A stretch of DNA of 64,000 bases from Halomonas sp. (lineage in GTDB: Bacteria; Pseudomonadota; Gammaproteobacteria; Pseudomonadales; Halomonadaceae), in the NCBI RefSeq assembly GCF_011050415.1, contig NZ_DRFS01000008.1, forward strand, positions 1 to 64,000, written 5' to 3'. Numbering within the stretch: position 1 is the first letter of the stretch; each line of letters opens with the position of its first letter. This document shows positions 25,824 to 35,259 of the stretch, piece after piece. The translations under genes and the position numbers were made by a program. The notes under the pieces were generated by a model. That model did not search any database. It saw only the letters and a list, made by a program, of their open reading frames with translations, and was not told where the DNA came from.

Positions 25824-26795
25824 ATGGCCGCCAATCGCGAGCTAACAATACCTGTCGAAGTAGTGAGCAAAACTGAACTTGCTGCCGGCATTTTTAAGTT
25901 TGAGTTAATGCCTACAAATGACACCGAATTGCCAGAACCCGATGCCGGTGCACACATTTATATTGAAGCACCCAATGGATTAGAAAGGCGGTATTCGCTA
26001 AGCCAATCTCCAGATGTTCTGGATCGCTATGTTATTTGTGTCAAGCGGGAAGAAAATGGAGAAGGCGGATCTAAAAGCCTGTGTGATGAGGCTGAGGCTG
26101 GAACGCGACTGCGCATCTCAGAGCCTACTAATGATTTTCCACTGACCGGGAACCCAACTCGATACATTTTCATTGCGGGCGGCATTGGTATCACACCTAT
26201 ATACTCCATGATTCAGACCCTGAGACTGTCAAGTGGAATACCTTTTAAACTGTACTATTTATCCCGTGACTCAGATCATACAGCCTATGTAGAGGAGTTT
26301 TCCCAACCCGAATACAAAGGCAAGGTGGTAATACATCACACTCAATGCAGCTCAGGCAATCGTTACGATCTTTGGCCCGTGCTAGAACAGCCAAAGGGAG
26401 CCTACATATATTGCTGCGGGCCACGCGAGCTGATGGAAGAAGTGCGTGACATGACAGGCCACTGGTCACCAAGCAGCGTACATTTTGAGGATTTCGCTGG
26501 TGCAGTGGCACATCAACCTAACGACAAACCTTTCCAGGTTAAAATTACTGATACTGACGAGACCGTTCATGTCCTGGCAGAACAAACCATCATAGAAGCG
26601 CTTCGGGCTAACGGGTATGAGGTGCCATCATCTTGTGAAAGCGGTACATGTGGAACTTGTCGCTCTAGGCTTTTGTCCGGCAAAGCCGATCATCGGGATC
26701 TAGTTTTGTCCGAGGAAGAAAAGGAAGACCAGATCATGGTATGTGTTTCACGGGCGGAAGGTGATGAAATTGAAATCGAACTACCACGATTTTAA
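25824..26795 (+). CDS. pht2: Phthalate 4,5-dioxygenase reductase component
   Basis: A 323-aa class IA oxygenase reductase with FMN-binding domain (RRYSLSQSP), NADH-binding domain (FIAGGIGITPIYSMIQ, YCCGPRELMEE) and C-terminal plant-type 2Fe-2S domain with cysteines in CESGTCGTC near residue 271 plus a later Cys in MVCVSRA. Domain order matches phthalate dioxygenase reductase and VanB. It passes electrons to the Rieske oxygenase encoded at 35256-36581 on the other strand. The start at ATG 25824 with GGGAG upstream is preferred over 25782. Next gene 9 bp downstream. Confidence 0.85.
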   Translation: MAANRELTIPVEVVSKTELAAGIFKFELMPTNDTELPEPDAGAHIYIEAPNGLERRYSLSQSPDVLDRYVICVKREENGEGGSKSLCDEAEAGTRLRISEPTNDFPLTGNPTRYIFIAGGIGITPIYSMIQTLRLSSGIPFKLYYLSRDSDHTAYVEEFSQPEYKGKVVIHHTQCSSGNRYDLWPVLEQPKGAYIYCCGPRELMEEVRDMTGHWSPSSVHFEDFAGAVAHQPNDKPFQVKITDTDETVHVLAEQTIIEALRANGYEVPSSCESGTCGTCRSRLLSGKADHRDLVLSEEEKEDQIMVCVSRAEGDEIEIELPRF

Positions 26796-26804
26796 GGCTC
26801 AGAT

Positions 26805-28001
26805 ATGACTTACGCACCGTTACGGCTCGGCATCGCTGGACTGGGCCGAGGCTTCATGCTACTTCTACCAACTCTAGCAGCGCATCCAGGTATACGTCTC
26901 ACCGCAGCAGCAGACCCTCGCCCGGAGGCGCGCGCCCAATTTGCATCTGACTTTGCTGGCTTCACCACGGATAATTTTGAGGCTTTATGCCAAAGATCGG
27001 ACGTAGACGCCGTATACCTTGCCTCTCCGCATCAGTTTCATCGTACGCAAGTAGAACTTGCAGCCCACTACGGGAAACACGTACTGGTTGAAAAGCCCAT
27101 GGCTTTGTCGATGACAGACTGCCAAGCAATGGTAGACGCAATGCAAGCCGCTAATTGCTGGTTGCTGGTAGGCCACAGCCACAGCTTTGATACCCCGTAT
27201 CGAGAAACCGCGCGCCTTATTCATTCAGGTGAAATGGGGCAGGTGCGCATGATTACAGCTTTCAATTACACTGATTTTTTGTACCGCCCCCGCCGACCAG
27301 AAGAATTAAACACAGCTCAGGGCGGCGGTGTGGTATTCAGTCAGGCTGCGCATCAAGTGGACATTGTACGTCTGCTTGGTGGTGGAGAGGTAGAGAGTGT
27401 ACGGGCACTCACAGGACGCTGGGATCCGAATCGGCCAACCGAGGGAGCTTACTCTGCACTGCTGACTTTCGCAAACGGCGCCTTCGCAAACATGACTTAC
27501 AGTGGCTACGCGCATTTTGATTCTGATCAGTGGCTAGATTGGCAGGGGGAGCTAGGCCAGCAAAAGTCGTCGAAAGATTACGGCAAGGCTCGCAGCCTGC
27601 TTGCCACTGTCGATACACCGGCACAGGAAGCTGCTCTGAAAAACAGACGGGCCTACGGAGATGGCCAGACTCTCGCAGATGCCAGCCTAAAAGGTATTGG
27701 TCACAATCACTTTGGCCATTTTATAGTGAGCTGTGAACTTGGTGACCTAAGGCCTACGCCATCAGGCATTGAGGTATTTGGTCATACTAAACGCTTTACC
27801 ATACCTCTCAGTCCTCCCCACATTCCTCGTAGGGAAGTGCTAGATGAATTGATTGCGGCTGCTCAAGACAATCAGGAGCCTGTGCACTCTGGAACCTGGG
27901 GATTAGCCACAATGGAAGTATGTTTTGCCCTACTGCAATCGGCTAATGATCGAAAAGAAGTTATAATGCGGCACCAGCAAAGTATTCTTTCTCAATTATG
28001 A
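26805..28001 (+). CDS. pht4: cis-4,5-dihydro-4,5-dihydroxyphthalate dehydrogenase (Gfo/Idh/MocA fold)
   Basis: A 398-aa protein with N-terminal Rossmann domain (LRLGIAGLGRGFMLLLPTL), the EKPMALSMTDC motif near residue 97 and the C-terminal GFO/IDH/MocA domain. Phthalate dihydrodiol dehydrogenases (Pht4/OphB) belong to this family, unlike most cis-diol dehydrogenases. It oxidises the product of the 4,5-dioxygenase to 4,5-dihydroxyphthalate with NAD+. It is cotranscribed with pht2 (9-bp gap) and the MarR gene (19-bp gap). Confidence 0.82.
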   Translation: MTYAPLRLGIAGLGRGFMLLLPTLAAHPGIRLTAAADPRPEARAQFASDFAGFTTDNFEALCQRSDVDAVYLASPHQFHRTQVELAAHYGKHVLVEKPMALSMTDCQAMVDAMQAANCWLLVGHSHSFDTPYRETARLIHSGEMGQVRMITAFNYTDFLYRPRRPEELNTAQGGGVVFSQAAHQVDIVRLLGGGEVESVRALTGRWDPNRPTEGAYSALLTFANGAFANMTYSGYAHFDSDQWLDWQGELGQQKSSKDYGKARSLLATVDTPAQEAALKNRRAYGDGQTLADASLKGIGHNHFGHFIVSCELGDLRPTPSGIEVFGHTKRFTIPLSPPHIPRREVLDELIAAAQDNQEPVHSGTWGLATMEVCFALLQSANDRKEVIMRHQQSILSQL

Positions 28002-28020
28002 TCACGAAGGCATCTACCGC

Positions 28021-28518
28021 ATGGTAAAACGAGAAGTCAGAGAATCGCAGAGCGTCTTGCGGCACTGGCATACCGATGTACCGGATGACCGCATGGCGCA
28101 TCTGGTACGTGACGCTGGTCGGTTATTGGCGAAAAGTCTACAGGCCAGGCTTGCTGAGCACGATGTAAGCTTTGGTCATTGGTCATTTCTTCGCATTCTG
28201 TGGGTAACTGAAGGCCTAAGCCAGCGGGAACTCAGCGATGAAGCTGGAGTGATGGAACCCACCACTTTCACAGCGCTGAAGGCCATGGAGCAAAAAGGTC
28301 TTATCGAGCGGCGGCAGTTAAACGGCAACCGGCGCAAGGTGCACATTTTTCTAAGTCCCAAAGGGCATGCTCTGAAAGATATTCTGACCCCATTAGCGGA
28401 AGATGTTAACGCTACGGCACTGGAGGGAATTACCTACGACGAGATGAAAGCAACCCGCAGCGTTCTACTGCGGATGATCGACAATCTGGCCCAAGATGAA
28501 TTTCTGGACAAACACTGA
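28021..28518 (+). CDS. MarR-family regulator in the phthalate cluster
   Basis: A 165-aa winged-helix protein: HWSFLRILWVTEGLSQRELSDEAGVMEPTTFTALKAMEQKGLIERR is the HTH, followed by the wing NGNRRKVHIFLSPKG. It is the third gene of the rightward phthalate unit and the only regulator inside the island, so it is the likely phthalate-responsive repressor. The dyad at 36659-36678 and half-site at 25788-25795 are candidate targets. Confidence 0.83.
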   Translation: MVKREVRESQSVLRHWHTDVPDDRMAHLVRDAGRLLAKSLQARLAEHDVSFGHWSFLRILWVTEGLSQRELSDEAGVMEPTTFTALKAMEQKGLIERRQLNGNRRKVHIFLSPKGHALKDILTPLAEDVNATALEGITYDEMKATRSVLLRMIDNLAQDEFLDKH

Positions 28519-28585
28519 CTGACAGAAGCCTCTAATTAAAGCGTCTTGTTCAGTACTACTAAAAAAAGCCCTGAGAGGATTGAAT

Positions 28586-29326
28586 ATGCCCAATATCACC
28601 CCCGAACAGGATGCTTTATTAAATGATCTGGTAGACGCCAACCACATACTATTCAATGAGGGAGTTGTTGACGCGTTCGGTCACGTGAGCGTGCGGCATC
28701 CTGAAAATCCTGAACAATTTATCCTATCCCGCAATCGTGCCCCAGGTTTAGTTGAAAAAGAAGACCTGATGATATTTAACCTGGACGGCCAGGCAGTAAA
28801 TGATAACCGTAAACCCTACCTGGAACGTTTTATTCACGGTGAGATTTATCGTAAACGGCCCGATGTAATGTCCATTGTACACAGCCATTCAGCCTCGGTA
28901 GTGCCATTTAGCGTATTACGAAATTATCCCCTGCGTGCCATGTGTCACATGAGCGGCTTCATTGGTGAAGGTGCACCCATTTTTGAAATTCGCGAGGCTG
29001 GGGGGAATGCCACAGACTTACTTATCAGTAGCCAACATCTAGGATCCGCTCTAGCAGATTCACTAGCGGATCACCCATTGATTCTGATGCGCGGTCACGG
29101 ATCTACGGTCGTGGCTGACTCACTCAAAAAGGCTGTCTATCGAGCAGTGTATGTTGAAGTTAACGCCCGTGCTCAAACCGAAGCCAGTCGCCTGGGTAAG
29201 ATAGAGTTTCTAACCAAAGAAGAAGCCGCCACTGCCATGAATAACATAGAAGGGCAAGCGGATCGTCCCTGGCAGTTGTGGAAGTTGCGTGCTAGAAAAG
29301 CTCGTGACATTCTGCTCGCTAAATGA
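28586..29326 (+). CDS. Class II aldolase/adducin-fold protein in the phthalate cluster
   Basis: A 246-aa protein of the class II aldolase family. Zinc ligands are expected in VHSHSAS near residues 94-96 and RGHGS near 165-167; the acidic residue in LERFIHGEIY is in the catalytic position. ATG at 28586 with AGAGGA 6 nt upstream. The family includes 3,4-dihydroxyphthalate decarboxylase (PhtC) of actinobacterial phthalate pathways, as well as true aldolases and epimerases. A true 4,5-dihydroxyphthalate decarboxylase gene is also present, so this one may act on another isomer or intermediate. A paralogue is at 51466-52212. Confidence 0.8.
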   Translation: MPNITPEQDALLNDLVDANHILFNEGVVDAFGHVSVRHPENPEQFILSRNRAPGLVEKEDLMIFNLDGQAVNDNRKPYLERFIHGEIYRKRPDVMSIVHSHSASVVPFSVLRNYPLRAMCHMSGFIGEGAPIFEIREAGGNATDLLISSQHLGSALADSLADHPLILMRGHGSTVVADSLKKAVYRAVYVEVNARAQTEASRLGKIEFLTKEEAATAMNNIEGQADRPWQLWKLRARKARDILLAK

Positions 29327-29360
29327 AGGCAATACAGATGTGCCTAAAGGGTGCCTAACC

Positions 29361-29386
29361 GATCTATAGAGGGGCGCCCATAGATC
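29361..29386. terminator. Possible stem-loop after the class II aldolase gene
   Basis: GATCTAT and ATAGATC form a perfect 7-bp stem around a GC-rich interior. It stands between the convergent aldolase gene and the nadC pseudogene. There is no T-run on the plus strand, so termination strength is uncertain. Confidence 0.35.
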
Positions 29387-29387
29387 C

Positions 29388-30240
<853 letters not shown>

Positions 30241-30242
30241 CT

Positions 30243-31139
30243 CTAACCAAATACAGTAATGACGGCCACTCCAATCACCGTTGCGAGAGTACCGCTGATT
30301 ACTCCAGGGGTGAATAACTCGCCGTCTTTTATAAACCAATAGGTGCCCACCAAAACAAACAGGGGCGTAGTTGCTGCCAGTGGCGCCACCACGATCAGCT
30401 CTCCATGCCTTAAGGCTGTAAACAAGAATACTGGCCCTAGGCTGGAAAATACCCCAGCGGCTACTAGGTAGCCAAACTCTATCTTGGAGCAGCGAATTTC
30501 TAGCAGTCGACGACTACCGATACCAAATACGGAAATCAAAAGCCATGAAGCTGTTGCAGTCAATGCAGCAGCAGTCACTGCTTCCATTCCCTCGTCGATT
30601 CCCAGCTTACGAAACACGACGGAAATGCCGTAACACAATGACGCCGCTATCGGAAATAAAAGCCAAACTTTTGGTGGGCGAAGTGGAACTGGCTGACCAG
30701 AAGTAGGTTTTTGTCGTTGCATGCCCAATATAGTGGAACCGCTTAATACCAGTCCTGCACCCAAAAAGACAGTACCCGAGATAGGTTCGCGCAATATAGA
30801 GACTGCGATCATCATCGTCACTAACGGATGCGTTAGGGTAATCGGCGTAGTAATATTGGCGCCCAACCGTGCCATGCCCATAAACTGAAATGTTCGACCA
30901 AGCAGAGGGGCAAACAAGCCAGCCAATATAAAATACCTCCACTGCCACCAATCCAAAGCAGGTAAGCCGTAAACCACCACACTCCAACCCCACAGCAATA
31001 TCACATTTACGGTCAGACTGATCCAAATAGAGGTCATGGTCGACGCATTGTGTACCCCTATACGAACCACGACGAACGTTGCCCCAAACATAAATGCTGA
31101 CAACAATGAGAACCAAACTGCCAACAGAGGATCAGACAC
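30243..31139 (-). CDS. EamA/DMT-family transporter
   Basis: A 298-aa inner-membrane protein with about ten hydrophobic helices in two EamA repeats (WFSLLSAFMFGATFVVVRIG and KVWLLFPIAASLCYGISVVFRK start the halves). Such proteins are usually metabolite exporters. GTG start at 31139 with AGGAG about 8 nt upstream. It is the last intact gene of the leftward phthalate unit, 80 bp after the TRAP permease. It may export a pathway intermediate or phthalate itself; the substrate is unknown. Confidence 0.8.
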   Translation of the reverse strand: MSDPLLAVWFSLLSAFMFGATFVVVRIGVHNASTMTSIWISLTVNVILLWGWSVVVYGLPALDWWQWRYFILAGLFAPLLGRTFQFMGMARLGANITTPITLTHPLVTMMIAVSILREPISGTVFLGAGLVLSGSTILGMQRQKPTSGQPVPLRPPKVWLLFPIAASLCYGISVVFRKLGIDEGMEAVTAAALTATASWLLISVFGIGSRRLLEIRCSKIEFGYLVAAGVFSSLGPVFLFTALRHGELIVVAPLAATTPLFVLVGTYWFIKDGELFTPGVISGTLATVIGVAVITVFG

Positions 31140-31219
31140 TCGTTACTCCTTTGGCATGAGCAAGCATATAGAGCCCCCATTACCCTTGAGACATAGGTAA
31201 ATGGGGGAATACTTGGGCC

Positions 31220-33130
31220 TTAATGTACCGGCTTTATAGCTGCACGGAGGTGGGGGGTAAAGAGACAGGCACCAATGGCAAGAATTACAGCTCCACCTAT
31301 GGCGAACCAACTCGGGAAAATAAACAGTAGTCCAGCACCAACAAAACACCAGCGAGCAGGCGCTGCCAACTTATCTCGTAAGTAGCCTTCAACACCTAAG
31401 CTTAGCAATATTACCCCGATCACTGCCGTCACGCAGGATACTAGGATGGTGTCCCAATCTCCGACCATTAGCAGGCCGTCACCATATACAAAGGCAAACG
31501 GCACGATGAATGCGGTAATAGCCAGACGTACTGCTCCCGTGGCGATCTCCAGCGGTTTAGCATCCGCTATAGCAGCCGCGGCGAATGCTGCTACTGCTAC
31601 CGGTGGTGTCATGGCTGACAGTACAGCAAAGTACAGAATGAACATATTGCTTTGCAGAACACTGAAATCAAGACTTGCCAAAGTCGGGCCGACCAACACT
31701 GCCGCCAGAATAAATGCCGAAGGTGTCGGCATTCCCATACCAAGAATAATGGCAAGTATGGCCGATATAATCAGCACCATCACCGTGCTGTCTGCAGCCA
31801 ACAGAAACACTAAGTCAGCAAATTTACCACCCAGCCCGGTCATGGAAATACCACCTATTACCAGACCAGCAGCTGCACAGGCCGCGACAACAGACACCAT
31901 ACGGAGCGTAGTCTCAGCCAGGGCACCCCAGATCTTCACAATACTCATGCGAGTGGAGGGTTTAACAGCTGCCACTAATAAAACAACTCCGGTCGCGACT
32001 GCCGCCACATAAGTGGGCGAAAACCCCATCACTAACGCTATAGAAAGTGCGACCAAAGGCACGATAAACAAACCGCCATTTTTCATGGTTTGGCGCATTC
32101 TAGGTGTTTCGTCTACCGGTATGCCTTTTAACCCCAGTTTTTGCGAACGCAGATGTACCTGAGTGTAAACACATAGGTAGTACAAGAGAGCTGGGATGAT
32201 CCCCGCAATTACTATATCGCGATAATCAATGCCAGTATATTCAGCCATTATAAAGGCCGCTGACCCCATTACCGGAGGCAATAAGCTCCCACCGGTTGAG
32301 GCCGCAACTTCAACACTACCGGAAAGTTGTTTGCTGTAACCCAGGCGCTGCATAATGGGTATAGTTATAGATCCAGTAGTCACTACGTCTGAGGTTGGGC
32401 TGCCCGACATGGTGCCGTAAAGTCCTGACGAAATAACGGAAATTTTTGCAGGCCCTCCTACTCTATGGCCTGCAATGGCAGACGACAAATTATAGAAAAA
32501 CTCTGCGCCTCCGGCCTTAGCAAGAAAAGTACCAAACATGACGAACAGAAAGGCGTAGGTCGCAGCCACACGCAACGGCACACCAAAAAGCCCATCACTA
32601 GTAAACATCATAATATCAAGAAAGTGCTGATAGCTGACTTCTCTAAAACCCAGGCCACCGGGAAGACCATGTCCCCAGAGGTTGTAGACCAGAAAAATCA
32701 TCACCACACTAGTGAGGCCCACACCAACCGTTCGACGAGTGGCCTCTACAGTTAGCAAAAGTAGTAAAGACGCCGCAATAACATCAAGCGTCTCTAGTGG
32801 AAACAACAGCGTAATACGCTGAGAAATGCGACCACTTTCTAGGTAGAAGTAGATACCAACGAGTATGCTTGCAGCCACCAATACCCAGTCAATGATACTT
32901 GGTCTATCTATCCTTCCAAGAGGCCCTGGAGATATTGTCATAAACAGCAAGGCGAGAATGGCCGATAGAAAAACTATGGTCATCACAAACAGGTCTATAT
33001 ATACAATTGTAGTGGTGTAGATAACACCCAACGCAACCAAGGCAGCACATCCATGTACTGCCATTTTTAGCTTACCTGATAGAGTACGCCGTGACCCCGT
33101 TTCCGTCAGCAAGTTTAGGAGGGAACTCAT
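31220..33130 (-). CDS. TRAP transporter fused permease (DctQM type) of a TAXI system
   Basis: A 636-aa membrane protein combining small and large TRAP permease parts, with more than 15 hydrophobic segments. DctM-type signatures are GLYGTMSGSPTSDVVTTGSITIPIMQRLGY and GMGMPTPSAFILAAVLVGPTL. Fused permeases of this length pair with TAXI binding proteins, and one is encoded 38 bp upstream. Together with the decarboxylase and oxygenase genes on the same strand this points to Na+-driven uptake of phthalate. ATG at 33130 with AGAGGC upstream. Confidence 0.88.
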   Translation of the reverse strand: MSSLLNLLTETGSRRTLSGKLKMAVHGCAALVALGVIYTTTIVYIDLFVMTIVFLSAILALLFMTISPGPLGRIDRPSIIDWVLVAASILVGIYFYLESGRISQRITLLFPLETLDVIAASLLLLLTVEATRRTVGVGLTSVVMIFLVYNLWGHGLPGGLGFREVSYQHFLDIMMFTSDGLFGVPLRVAATYAFLFVMFGTFLAKAGGAEFFYNLSSAIAGHRVGGPAKISVISSGLYGTMSGSPTSDVVTTGSITIPIMQRLGYSKQLSGSVEVAASTGGSLLPPVMGSAAFIMAEYTGIDYRDIVIAGIIPALLYYLCVYTQVHLRSQKLGLKGIPVDETPRMRQTMKNGGLFIVPLVALSIALVMGFSPTYVAAVATGVVLLVAAVKPSTRMSIVKIWGALAETTLRMVSVVAACAAAGLVIGGISMTGLGGKFADLVFLLAADSTVMVLIISAILAIILGMGMPTPSAFILAAVLVGPTLASLDFSVLQSNMFILYFAVLSAMTPPVAVAAFAAAAIADAKPLEIATGAVRLAITAFIVPFAFVYGDGLLMVGDWDTILVSCVTAVIGVILLSLGVEGYLRDKLAAPARWCFVGAGLLFIFPSWFAIGGAVILAIGACLFTPHLRAAIKPVH

Positions 33131-33167
33131 AAAAAAAGCCTCTATACTGATTTAATGAGATCCCGCT

Positions 33168-34166
33168 TCAGCGAAGACCAGCTTCTTCAAGGTAGCGTTG
33201 TGCGCCAACATGAAACGGTACTACTTCGATAGACGCCATAATTTCTGGAGTCAACTCGTCCATAGCAGGGTGCACTCCACGCAGCTTATCGTAGTTCGCA
33301 AAAATTGCTTTTGTCAGATTATAGGCGGTTTCTTCGTCCATTCTCTCATGTACTGCCAGCGCAGCACCTAGAGACACCGTGGTAGCTGCGTTAGGTGACC
33401 AGTCATAAGTGTCTTCCGGAATGGTGAACGGAATGGTACCCGTCCGTTCAGTTACTTGAGCGACAGCGTCCTCGTCTGTCATGGGCAGCATGCGCAAATC
33501 CACACTATTACCCGCCTGCATAATAGAGCTGTGCCTAACAAACAGGCTGTTTAAAATCATATCGGCTCGCCGATCCTGTATTAGGCTCATCTGCTCGTCA
33601 GATGCCGCATAAATGACCCGCCCCCCCCAACTTTCGATGTCTGCTTCGGTTATACCCAAGGCATCTAACATCTCAATGGCGACATTGGATGCAACATTAC
33701 CCCGACGATTAATGGCTATAGTGATGGGCGGTTGTAAGCGGGCAATATCCTCTAGGCTTTCAATGCCATAACTCTCTGCGACGGTTTCACGAATAAAGGC
33801 CTGCATTGGAGCCCAAGTATACAAATATGCAAGAACGCGAATGTCTTCTGCAGGCTCGCGAAAAGGTTCTGAACCACTTTTGGCCAACTGCAGTTCTGCG
33901 TCATGAATCAAGCCCATGTCCGCGTCATCCCTCTGAAGAACTGCCACATTAGCAATTCCACCACCCGACGTCTGATAGGTAATGGTAGAGCCTGGAAATT
34001 CTTCGCGAATAGCACTGTCCAGCCCTGCGCCAAGCAAAGACCATAAGCCACCAGGTGATGCACCTGCGACATTCATGTTGTAGGGCTGTGCAGACACTGG
34101 GTTAAAAACTACAGTGGTGGCCAACAAAGCCAGGATGCCAATGGGTTTCTTAATTGTTGATTTCAT
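33168..34166 (-). CDS. TAXI-family TRAP solute-binding protein
   Basis: A 332-aa periplasmic binding protein with signal peptide (PIGILALLATTVVFNPVSA) followed by the TAXI hallmark MNVAGASPGGLWSLLGAGLDSAIRE. It captures a carboxylate ligand and passes it to the fused permease downstream. Placement between the permease and the dihydroxyphthalate decarboxylase makes phthalate the likely ligand. ATG at 34166 with GAGGTGAAAAA upstream. Confidence 0.87.
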   Translation of the reverse strand: MKSTIKKPIGILALLATTVVFNPVSAQPYNMNVAGASPGGLWSLLGAGLDSAIREEFPGSTITYQTSGGGIANVAVLQRDDADMGLIHDAELQLAKSGSEPFREPAEDIRVLAYLYTWAPMQAFIRETVAESYGIESLEDIARLQPPITIAINRRGNVASNVAIEMLDALGITEADIESWGGRVIYAASDEQMSLIQDRRADMILNSLFVRHSSIMQAGNSVDLRMLPMTDEDAVAQVTERTGTIPFTIPEDTYDWSPNAATTVSLGAALAVHERMDEETAYNLTKAIFANYDKLRGVHPAMDELTPEIMASIEVVPFHVGAQRYLEEAGLR

Positions 34167-34266
34167 TTTTTCACCTCAGATATTGCTAGTTTGTATTTGT
34201 TGTAATCTCGGCGGCCTTAGTCCGAATCGATCCTGTTTCCACTAACCGCCGCATGACTGACTCCGC

Positions 34267-35259
34267 TTAAATTTTAAAGCTCTCCATGCTAGCGGGATGG
34301 AACAGTTCCTCAGGTTCAACTAGACGGCTCGATAACCCTTCAGCATGATGTTGCGCTAAAAACCTCGAGAGTGTTTCCCGGTTCGGCGCAAAGCCATATG
34401 ACCAAAAATCTTCACCCATCAAAGCGCGAGCGGATCTCAACTGATCTTCAACAAAGGGCAGAGTGACCTTGGTGGCCGAGGTGTCAGACAGCCGGGTTAA
34501 CGCTTCTTTTTTGGACTGTTCGAATGCCTTATACACCGCGAAAGGTAACCAGGGATGCTGCTCTACCAGAGTTCGTCGGATACCAAGTAAATGCATGATC
34601 GGGAAGATTCCAGTGCGACGATACCAGTCCTTGGCCTCATTCATAGGATCATTGAAGAGATAGCCCACATGCGGGTGCCCATAGCTAAAACAGGATGGTG
34701 CTCGCGGACCGATTACAGCGTCTATATCGCCAGCGGCCAGTGCGCCACTGAGCGTATCTCCTTCTGGCAGGTTTTCTACCTCTACACCCCGGGTGAGATT
34801 CAAATTGATCTTTTCCACTCGACCAGGTTCTTCGTAACCACCACGCACCCAAGTCACATCATTCGGTTTTAGTCCATAGTCTTCCTCCAGAAACAGCCGC
34901 ACCCAAACATTGGCCGTCAATTGGTACTCTGGTAAACCAATGCGCTTACCTTTCAGATCCGCGGGTGTTTTGATACCACGGTCAGTACGCACGTAAATAG
35001 AGGTGTGCCGAAACGCTCGGGAGGGAAACACAGGCACCCCAATGTAAGGGCAGTCACCGTTAGCAGTTTTTACTACGTAACTGCTCATGGACAACTCGGT
35101 GATGTCAAAATCAGCGTGCCGAAAGGCTCGAAAGAAAATTTCCTCCGGGTCATGCAACATGAAAACGGGGTCAACTCCATCAATCTGAACTTCACCGTCC
35201 ACCAGAGCCCTAATGCGATCATAATTGCCCACCGCTACGGATAAATTCAGCTTACTCAT
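34267..35259 (-). CDS. pht5: 4,5-dihydroxyphthalate decarboxylase
   Basis: A 330-aa protein of the Pht5/OphC type, a decarboxylase with a periplasmic-binding-protein-like fold but no signal peptide. It starts MSKLNLSVAVGNYDRIRAL and contains DITELSMSSYVV, PAFPSRAFRH-like PVFPSRAFRHTSIYV and GAIYLFND-like GYLFNDPMNEAKDWYRRTGIFPIMH. It converts 4,5-dihydroxyphthalate to protocatechuate and CO2. Its ATG overlaps the stop of the oxygenase gene (ATGA at 35256-35259), so the two are translationally coupled. Confidence 0.87.
   Translation of the reverse strand: MSKLNLSVAVGNYDRIRALVDGEVQIDGVDPVFMLHDPEEIFFRAFRHADFDITELSMSSYVVKTANGDCPYIGVPVFPSRAFRHTSIYVRTDRGIKTPADLKGKRIGLPEYQLTANVWVRLFLEEDYGLKPNDVTWVRGGYEEPGRVEKINLNLTRGVEVENLPEGDTLSGALAAGDIDAVIGPRAPSCFSYGHPHVGYLFNDPMNEAKDWYRRTGIFPIMHLLGIRRTLVEQHPWLPFAVYKAFEQSKKEALTRLSDTSATKVTLPFVEDQLRSARALMGEDFWSYGFAPNRETLSRFLAQHHAEGLSSRLVEPEELFHPASMESFKI

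Noticed and set aside
31446..32012. 188-codon frame opposite the fused TRAP permease
   Set aside because: Shadow frame rich in Ala, Thr and Ser as expected from the complement of hydrophobic codons.
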